NCBI GenBank assembly: GCA_020639195.1
Contig: JACKHB010000004.1
Coordinates: 1-64,000, forward strand
DNA length: 64,000 bases
DNA from: Phycisphaeraceae bacterium
Lineage (GTDB): Bacteria > Planctomycetota > Phycisphaerae > Phycisphaerales > UBA1924
Direction: 5' to 3'
This document shows, in pieces, positions 58,285 through 64,000 of the stretch. Made by a program: the position numbers and the translations under genes. Under the pieces are notes generated by a model. That model was not told the origin of the DNA. It was given only the letters and a program-made list of their open reading frames with translations, and searched no databases. Numbering within the stretch: the stretch's first letter is position 1; every line of letters starts with the position of its first letter.

Positions 58285-59202
58285 ATGCTTGGACTGCTCA
58301 GGCTGGTATCGGTGATGGTGGCCGGGGTGCTGGCGGGACTCGAGCCGCCCACGACCGGCATTTCGAGCGAGGAGCCGAGTCCGGACGTTTTGGACACCGG
58401 ATTGCCCGCACAGCCCGCGTCGGCTGAGGCTCAGGCGCACGATCTTGAATTCACGACCGCCGACAATCTGCTCGCGGCGCTTGAGCAGGTCGGCTCGGAC
58501 ATTCGCACGCTTCGCGCTCCCATTCGGCAGGTGAAGGTGTTCGCCTTCGAGGGCGATGAGCAGGTGCGGACCGGAACTCTGTATTACCAGAACCAGCCGG
58601 GCGAGGGCGATGAGTCGGGCGCGGTCCGGAAGTTCGCCGTGGAGTTCGAGACCTTGGAATTCGGATCTCGAATCGAACGCGACGACCAGCGAACGTATGT
58701 GTTCGACGGGGAATGGCTGGTGGAGAAGCTGCATCGGGACAAGCAGTTCTTCAAACGGCAGGTGGTGCCGCCCGGTCAGTCGTTCGATCCGCTGCGCATC
58801 GGCGAGGGGCCGTTCCCGATTCCGATCGGGCAGAAGCGAGAGGACATCCTCGAGCGGTTCGAGGCGGAGTTGTGGGATCCTCAGCGCGGCCTCGCGGAGA
58901 TCGATCCGGTGCTGGAGTCCTGGGTGGCGTCCAAGCCGACGTATCAGCTCCGTCTGGCGCCCCGCCCGGAGTACGCGGAGGACTTCGACCTGGTCGAGAT
59001 CCGCCTGTGGTACCTGCGGGACGGGTTGCTGCCGCGGATGGCATGGACACGCAACCGGGATGGCAATGAGACGGTCGTGCAACTGCTGGGAAGCGCCCTG
59101 AATGGACCGCTGCCAGAGCGAGCGATGGACACGTCCACGCCGAGCCGGGGATGGGATGTCGAGATCACGCCATGGCGCGGTCACATCGAGGATGAGCGAT
59201 GA
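58285..59202 (+). CDS. LolA-like exported protein
   Basis: A 305-residue protein with an N-terminal signal (LLRLVSVMVAGVLAGLEPP). AGGAGG lies 6 bases before the ATG. The body resembles the LolA/LolB beta fold: TADNLLAALEQVGSDIRTLR, VKVFAFEGDEQVRTGTLYYQ, AVEFETLEFGSR and QRTYVFDGEWLVEKL, which match the order of LolA strands with the central GTLYY and DGEWL. LolA carries lipoproteins across the periplasm; planctomycetes hold several distant homologues. It overlaps the following gluzincin gene by 4 bases. Confidence 0.75.
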   Translation: MLGLLRLVSVMVAGVLAGLEPPTTGISSEEPSPDVLDTGLPAQPASAEAQAHDLEFTTADNLLAALEQVGSDIRTLRAPIRQVKVFAFEGDEQVRTGTLYYQNQPGEGDESGAVRKFAVEFETLEFGSRIERDDQRTYVFDGEWLVEKLHRDKQFFKRQVVPPGQSFDPLRIGEGPFPIPIGQKREDILERFEAELWDPQRGLAEIDPVLESWVASKPTYQLRLAPRPEYAEDFDLVEIRLWYLRDGLLPRMAWTRNRDGNETVVQLLGSALNGPLPERAMDTSTPSRGWDVEITPWRGHIEDER

Positions 59203-61826
59203 GTCGCCGGTGGATCGCCTGGACCGCGGGGCTCGCGCTGGTCGGGTCGGCGGCGGCGCAGCCCGAGGCTCCCGGGCTTCCGTCGGCGGAGTTATCGCCG
59301 GCGGTCGTTCGAGCGCTGGAGGCGCCGTATCTGACAGAGGATGAGCGGCGCGAGGCGCGGATCCGGCATGGAGCATGGGAGGCGGGAGATCTCGACACGC
59401 CAGCCAGGACGGCCCGCGCCGCGCTGCAGCGCGGCGCGTTTGACCATCCTTCGTTCACGGATCGATCTGTCGATCCCCGGGACAGGGCGGAGGCGGCGAT
59501 CGGGCGCGGCGAGCTGCGGCGGGCGCTTGAGCTGCTCGGAGCGGAGGGCGATGTTCGCTCGCTGCGGCTTCGTGCGCAGGTGCTGGCCGGGCTTGGACGC
59601 ATGGAAGAGGCCGACCGAACGCTCGATGGCCTCGTCGCGGCGCTGCAAGCGCGGGTCGTCTCGGCGCCGGAGCTCGCCGAGGGTGTGGCGGGGCTAATGC
59701 TGCGCGAGCGGCTCGCCGGAACGCGCCGGCGGGTGGAGGGTGAGGAGGAGCAGCGGGAGGGCGTGCGGGCGGACTTTGAGACGATGGTGCAGCTTCTGGC
59801 CCGCGCGCGGGACGAGCTGGACCGCATCGGTTGGGAGTCGCGCGTCGTCGAGGCGGAACTGCTGTACGAGAAGCACAATCGCGCGCAGGCGATCGAGGCG
59901 GCGATCGAGGTTCTGGGCCTCAACACCGGCTGTGCGCGGGCGTGGGCGCTCTTGGGTCGCGCGAGCGTGGATAGCTTCGATTTTTCGCGCGCCGTGCTGG
60001 TCGCCGAACGGCTTGACGAGTTGGCCGGGTCGGTGGAGGGCGGCGCGGGTGGTGCGAGCATGCTGGGCGATCTGGTGCGCGCGAGGGAACGGATCCGCCA
60101 GCGAGACCCCGACGGCGCCGCGGCGGTCCTGGATGGTCTGTTGTCGCGGTTTCCACGCCATCGCGAGGCGGTGGCGCTGCGGGCCGCGGCGAGCGCGGTG
60201 GCGTTTGAGGATGACGCGCTGGCCGAGTGGCTCTCTCGCTTTGATGAGTTGAGCCCCGGCGCCCCCGGGGCGTTGTTCGAGGTGGGCGCTGCGCTGTCGG
60301 AGGCGCGACAGTACACGGAGGCGGCCGATTTCCTCAAGCGGGCGAGCGATCGCCTCCCCGCATGGCCAGAGCCCTTGATCGAGCTGGGGCTTCTGGAGAT
60401 GCAGTCCGGACGCGATCTCGCGGCGCGAGACGCCCTCGTGCGCGCGACGAGGCTCGACCCCTTCAACGCACGGGCCGAGAACAGCCTGAAGCTGATCGTT
60501 GAGCTGCTCGCGTACTCGACGGTCGAGAGCCCGCACTTTGTCGTGCGGTTCCGGCCGGGGATCGACGAGATGCTCGCCCGGGAGATGCTCCCCACGCTCG
60601 AGACGATCCACTCGCGAGTCAGCGGTGTCGCGGGCATCGACCACGAACCCGCGCAGAAGACGGTGATCGAGCTGATGCCGGATCACCGGTGGTTCAGCGT
60701 GCGGATCACCGGGATGCCAGGCGTGCACACGATGGCCGCGAGCACGGGGCCCGTCATCGCGATGGAATCGCCCCGCGAGGGGCCGGGCCACGAGATCGGG
60801 GAGTACGACTGGGCGCGGGTGATTCAGCATGAGTACACGCACACGGTGACGCTCAGCCGGACTCACAACCGCATTCCGCACTGGTTCACCGAGGCGGCGG
60901 CGGTGTACATGGAGCATGCGCCCCGCTCGTGGGACTGGTGCCAGCTGCTGGCGCAGGCGTATCACACGGGCACACTGTTCGACCTCGATGAGATCAGCCT
61001 GCGGTTCGTGCGCCCGATCAAGCCGATGGATCGGACGCAGGCGTACGCGCAGGGGCACTGGATGTACGAGTTCATTGTTGAGACATTTGGCGAGCGTGCG
61101 CCGCTCGACCTGATGGACCGATACGCCGCGGGCCAGGGACAGGAAGAGGCGCTGGTCGGCGTGCTGGGAGTCGGCAAGGACGCGTTCATGGACCAGTTTC
61201 GCGTGTGGGCGCGGGAGGACCTGCGTCGCTGGGGCATGCTGTCGCCCGAGGGGATGCCGACGATCCACGAGTTGCGTCGCGAGTTCTTCTCGCGCCCCGA
61301 TGCTCCCGGCGACATCGACGACCAGACGTTGTCATCGTGGCTGGAGGCGTATCCAGCGCACCCAGACGTGCTGGAGATGGCGGCGAAGCGTGCGCTGGGG
61401 AAGGCGGAGGCGTCGCTGTCGGATGAGACCGTGGCCCTGCTCGAGCGATACTCGAGCGCCCGGCCTGTCGATCCGCTGCCTCGGCGGGCGCTGGTCAAGC
61501 ACTACCTGGCGATGGGCCGATCCGAGGCGGCGATCCCCCACCTGCGGTGGTTCGATGAGCGTGAGCAGACTTCACCTGCGTACGCGGCCGAGTTGGCCGT
61601 GCGCTTGTCCACGCTGGGTCGGGCCGCGGAGGGACTCGATCGAGCCGAGCGAGCGACGCGGTGCGCTCCGTTTGACGCCTCGCTACGCGAGTTGGCCGCG
61701 CGGACGGCGCTGCTTGCGGGCGATCGCGTCGCGGCCCGTCGGCATCTGTCGGCGCTCACGGTGATCGAGCCGGATCGAGAGGTGCATCAGCGGAGACTGG
61801 AGGCGTTGGACCGGCTTGGCGGATAG
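59199..61826 (+). CDS. Exported TPR protein with gluzincin (peptidase MA-like) domain
   Basis: An 875-residue protein with a signal peptide (WIAWTAGLALVGSAAAQ, cleaved near residue 20). Residues about 80-420 hold TPR-like helical pairs (e.g. RRALELLGAEGDVRSLRLRA, EAADFLKRASDRLPAWPEPL). A zinc peptidase motif HEYTH sits at residues 544-548 (VIQHEYTHTVTLSRTHNRIP) with the third ligand glutamate in WFTEAAAVYME near residue 565, as in M1/MA-type gluzincins. More helical repeats follow. It overlaps the LolA-like gene by 4 bases, implying a shared envelope function. No peptidase substrate can be named. Confidence 0.85.
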   Translation: MSRRWIAWTAGLALVGSAAAQPEAPGLPSAELSPAVVRALEAPYLTEDERREARIRHGAWEAGDLDTPARTARAALQRGAFDHPSFTDRSVDPRDRAEAAIGRGELRRALELLGAEGDVRSLRLRAQVLAGLGRMEEADRTLDGLVAALQARVVSAPELAEGVAGLMLRERLAGTRRRVEGEEEQREGVRADFETMVQLLARARDELDRIGWESRVVEAELLYEKHNRAQAIEAAIEVLGLNTGCARAWALLGRASVDSFDFSRAVLVAERLDELAGSVEGGAGGASMLGDLVRARERIRQRDPDGAAAVLDGLLSRFPRHREAVALRAAASAVAFEDDALAEWLSRFDELSPGAPGALFEVGAALSEARQYTEAADFLKRASDRLPAWPEPLIELGLLEMQSGRDLAARDALVRATRLDPFNARAENSLKLIVELLAYSTVESPHFVVRFRPGIDEMLAREMLPTLETIHSRVSGVAGIDHEPAQKTVIELMPDHRWFSVRITGMPGVHTMAASTGPVIAMESPREGPGHEIGEYDWARVIQHEYTHTVTLSRTHNRIPHWFTEAAAVYMEHAPRSWDWCQLLAQAYHTGTLFDLDEISLRFVRPIKPMDRTQAYAQGHWMYEFIVETFGERAPLDLMDRYAAGQGQEEALVGVLGVGKDAFMDQFRVWAREDLRRWGMLSPEGMPTIHELRREFFSRPDAPGDIDDQTLSSWLEAYPAHPDVLEMAAKRALGKAEASLSDETVALLERYSSARPVDPLPRRALVKHYLAMGRSEAAIPHLRWFDEREQTSPAYAAELAVRLSTLGRAAEGLDRAERATRCAPFDASLRELAARTALLAGDRVAARRHLSALTVIEPDREVHQRRLEALDRLGG

Positions 61827-61856
61827 AAAAACCCCCGGCCGTGCCCGACCGGGGGT
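61825..61856 (-). terminator. Intrinsic terminator of the second PEP-CTERM-like gene
   Basis: An 8-bp stem, ACCCCCGG (61831-61838) with CCGGGGGT (61849-61856). On the minus strand TTTTTC follows. It also lies just after the gluzincin stop and may limit read-through there. Confidence 0.75.
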
Positions 61857-61880
61857 GAGGAGGAGAGGCGGGGCTGTTGA

Positions 61881-62960
61881 TCAGCGACGGCGACGAGCGG
61901 CGGCGAGGCCGGCAACGCCGATCAGCGCCATGCTGGACGGAGCCGGGATGATGTAGAAGGCTCCGAAGTCGAAGTTTTCGATGACCTGGACGAGGCCGCT
62001 TCCGTCGGTGTTGACCTGCCACAGCGAGTCGCTGAACACGTTGGAGAACATCACGGTGTCGTTGTAGGGGTTGTAGCGGACGCCGCCGGGCCGGTCCGCG
62101 TCAAACCCCGTGACGAGGTTGTCGATGCCGGCGAAATCGCCGTTGCCATCGACGTGCACGACCCAGATATCGCCCTCGCCGTCGGCGACGTAGAGATCGC
62201 CGTTGTTAGGGTTGATGTCGATCGAGCGGGCGAATGTGATGGGGTCGGCAAGGCCGGTGACGCCGGTGTCGGAGAGGTCGACCAGCAGCGATTCGGTGCC
62301 GGCGAGCGTGTTGGGGTCGATGCTCAGACGGTGGATGGTGCTGCCGAAGTTGCGGTCCGGCGGCTGGAGGCCGCCGTTGGGATCGTTGTAGATGCCGCCG
62401 TTGAGGGCGACGACGAAGTAGTCGCTGGAGTTGATGTCGTGGACCAGATCGTTGGCGCGGCGCCAGAAGGGGCGAGTCTGTCCGCCCGGCTCCTCGTAGA
62501 TGTCGGTGATCGCGCCGCCGGCCGTGTTGACGCCGATGACGCCGAAGTACTTGGGATCGGGATGGTCGGAGGTGGGCTTGGCGACGGTCACGAGATGGCC
62601 GAGCGCCGCGTCGTAACGGAGGCTGGACTCGGTGAAACGGGAGTCGCCCTGCGCCAGGAACGACGCGCTGGGAACCCCGAAGAGGTTGTCGATCTGGATG
62701 ATGCCCGCCTCGTTGGGGTTGGTCGGCGGGAAGGGGCTGTTGTCCATGTACCAGCGGCCGCCGTTGCGGTCGATGGACAGGATCCGAGTGTCGGGATCGG
62801 CGAACGTGTGCAGGGTCTGCACGCTCGAAGCGGGAGGCCCTCCGGGAACGTTGATGAGCTTGAGCGAGACGTCGGAGTTGTCGAACGCGACGACGGAGTA
62901 CTGCGCTGACGCCGCGGTGGCCAGTCCGGCCGAGAGTACGATTGCCAACTTCATTCGCAT
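61881..62960 (-). CDS. Secreted PEP-CTERM-like beta-propeller-type protein
   Basis: A 359-residue exported protein. GGGAG lies 7 bases before ATG 62960. Signal peptide MKLAIVLSAGLATAASAQ. The body has repeated strand-turn units typical of a six- or seven-bladed propeller, e.g. DTRILSIDRNGGRWYMDNS, SLRYDAALGHLVTVAKP, ARSIDINPNNGDLYVADGEG and GVRYNPYNDTVMFSNVF. The tail IIPAPSSMALIGVAGLAAAR plus RRR is a PEP-CTERM-type sorting signal. It probably is anchored or released by exosortase. Ligand unknown. Confidence 0.85.
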   Translation of the reverse strand: MRMKLAIVLSAGLATAASAQYSVVAFDNSDVSLKLINVPGGPPASSVQTLHTFADPDTRILSIDRNGGRWYMDNSPFPPTNPNEAGIIQIDNLFGVPSASFLAQGDSRFTESSLRYDAALGHLVTVAKPTSDHPDPKYFGVIGVNTAGGAITDIYEEPGGQTRPFWRRANDLVHDINSSDYFVVALNGGIYNDPNGGLQPPDRNFGSTIHRLSIDPNTLAGTESLLVDLSDTGVTGLADPITFARSIDINPNNGDLYVADGEGDIWVVHVDGNGDFAGIDNLVTGFDADRPGGVRYNPYNDTVMFSNVFSDSLWQVNTDGSGLVQVIENFDFGAFYIIPAPSSMALIGVAGLAAARRRR

Positions 62961-63239
62961 TGATTCACTCCCTCTATGGTTTTCGATTCGTTCCAGAGCG
63001 TCCTGTCTGTCTCTACACAAGCGCTTCCACGGCGGAAACGCCGCGAACACTTCGATCCGACACCCCCTTGCGACGGCCGGTCGGCCGGGCACGGCACCGA
63101 GATGGAGTCACTTGTCTCCCCGTTGATACTGTATGTGATGAGCCGTTGCCCTCCAATGCAATGACTCAAAAAAGCCCTCACAGAGCGCCAAAGCGGGATC
63201 TGGCCAGCCCAGGCCCGCGCGTTTTTTCGAGACGTCCTC
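62961..63239. other. Divergent intergenic region
   Basis: About 280 bases between the PEP-CTERM-like gene and the MFS gene. It is less GC-rich than its surroundings and should hold both promoters. I could not pick hexamers with confidence; a TGATACT motif on the plus strand at about 63125 is one candidate -10 element. Confidence 0.4.
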
Positions 63240-64000
63240 ATGACGAGCGGTCCTTCCGCAGCGGGAACATCTGTGGGTTCGTCCCAGAACCTGAACCGGA
63301 TTCGTGCTTGTGTTTTGATCGGGTGTCACAGCCTTGTGGATTACTTGTCGTTTATGGTCATCCCCCTGATTCCCGTGCTGGAGGCTCGGCTGCAACTGTC
63401 TGGGGCGCAGGGGGCTGCGCTCGTCGCCGCGGGGGCCTTGTCTTCGGGGCTTGGGCAACCTGTCGCCGCGTGGCTCAGCGATCGGTTCGATACGCGCGTG
63501 CCGGGGATCGTGGGACTGGTACTGGCTGCGGTGGCACTGACGCGGCTTGGATCGTGCGAAACGTACGGCCAGTTGATCGGAGTGCAGATGGTGGGGATGC
63601 TGGGAGTGGGCATTTTCCATCCGGTCGCGGTGGCTTGTGTTGGCCAGCTCGGTCAGCGCCGTCGGGCAAGGATCGTTTCGATTTTCTTTCTCGCGGGGTT
63701 GTTCGGCGGGGTGCTGGGAAGCACGACGGTGCCTCCCTGGGTGGATCGATCCGGACTTCGAGCGCTCGAGTGGATCCAGATCCCGGGTCTGATCGGCGTG
63801 GTCGTGCTGGCGTGGGCGATTCTGCGAATGCCGCACCGTCATCATGGATCAGGGGATGACCACGCGCGGCTGCCGCGAGAGGACCGGAGGGAGCGCTGGT
63901 GGGCGTTGGGCGTGCTGTTCGCGGGCGCGATGGCGCGGTACGTGGTGAACATGATGCTGGCGGTGCTGGTCGTTCGATGGTGCGAACGGCTGGTGATGCG
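63240..64000 (+). CDS. MFS transporter (fosmidomycin-resistance-like), cut by window end
   Basis: The first 253 residues of a major facilitator protein; the frame runs off the window without a stop. ATG at 63240 is taken, without a clear ribosome binding site. Helices include ACVLIGCHSLVDYLSFMVIP, GAALVAAGALSSGLGQPVAA, LIGVQMVGMLGVGIFHPVAV and SIFFLAGLFGGVLGS. The pattern CHSLVDYLSFMVIPLIPVLE, then QPVAAWLSDRFD (loop 2-3 of MFS) and GIFHPVAVACV match the fosmidomycin-resistance (Fsr) subfamily. Export of a small drug or metabolite is inferred. The second half lies beyond 64000. Confidence 0.8.
   Translation, partial: MTSGPSAAGTSVGSSQNLNRIRACVLIGCHSLVDYLSFMVIPLIPVLEARLQLSGAQGAALVAAGALSSGLGQPVAAWLSDRFDTRVPGIVGLVLAAVALTRLGSCETYGQLIGVQMVGMLGVGIFHPVAVACVGQLGQRRRARIVSIFFLAGLFGGVLGSTTVPPWVDRSGLRALEWIQIPGLIGVVVLAWAILRMPHRHHGSGDDHARLPREDRRERWWALGVLFAGAMARYVVNMMLAVLVVRWCERLVM

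Overview
The window reads as the chromosome of a high-GC planctomycete, most likely of the Phycisphaerae. The reasons are a complete alternative complex III plus caa3 oxidase cluster, a DUF1800/DUF1501 pair, an ECF-type sigma factor overlapping a membrane Ser/Thr kinase gene, secreted proteins with PEP-CTERM-like tails and dockerin-like repeats, and a lysine-rich histone H1-like protein. Taxonomy is inferred from gene content only. No insertion sequence, prophage or CRISPR array was seen, and genes are dense with many 4-base stop/start overlaps.

Layout. 1-4.5 kb: an SPFH protein, a degenerate tRNA-Arg-like element, a promoter-to-terminator unit that looks like a structured small RNA, PolX and a small HTH protein. 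4.5-7.2 kb: a hypothetical protein diverging from the sigma factor/kinase pair. 7.2-22.5 kb (minus strand): one long energy operon, actABCDEF, a small membrane protein, SCO, coxII (with fused cytochrome c), coxI, coxIII, coxIV and a membrane protein of unknown role. A divergent gene at 22.7 kb encodes an N-terminally extended heme A synthase. Together these move electrons from quinol through ACIII to a caa3 oxidase and supply its CuA and heme A.

24.4-31.8 kb: DUF1800/DUF1501, a GT-C glycosyltransferase with a flippase-like partner, then a divergent pair of PilZ proteins, one fused to a J-domain. 31.8-36.5 kb: a Fur-like regulator without obvious metal ligands, ftsW, murG, an amidohydrolase and a hypothetical protein. 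36.6-42.6 kb: the histone H1-like protein, a catalytically empty M16 homologue, a fused two-domain iron-type ABC permease, TsaE carrying a degenerate YacG-like tail, and the YifB/ComM ATPase.

42.7-53.8 kb: FtsK with a long acidic repeat tail, a secreted planctomycete-type protein, folP, thioredoxin, a Gfo/Idh/MocA oxidoreductase, an S1-domain protein, a PEP-CTERM-like protein, a dockerin-like protein and dUTPase. 53.9-64 kb: a small coiled-coil protein, a CapD-type dehydratase, ruvA, manC, ruvX, a LolA-like protein with a TPR/gluzincin protein, a second PEP-CTERM-like protein, and an MFS transporter cut by the window end.

The most unusual items are the small-RNA locus (about 1900-2168), the TsaE-YacG-like fusion, the PilZ-J-domain fusion, the acidic repeat tail of FtsK and the minimal tRNA-like element.
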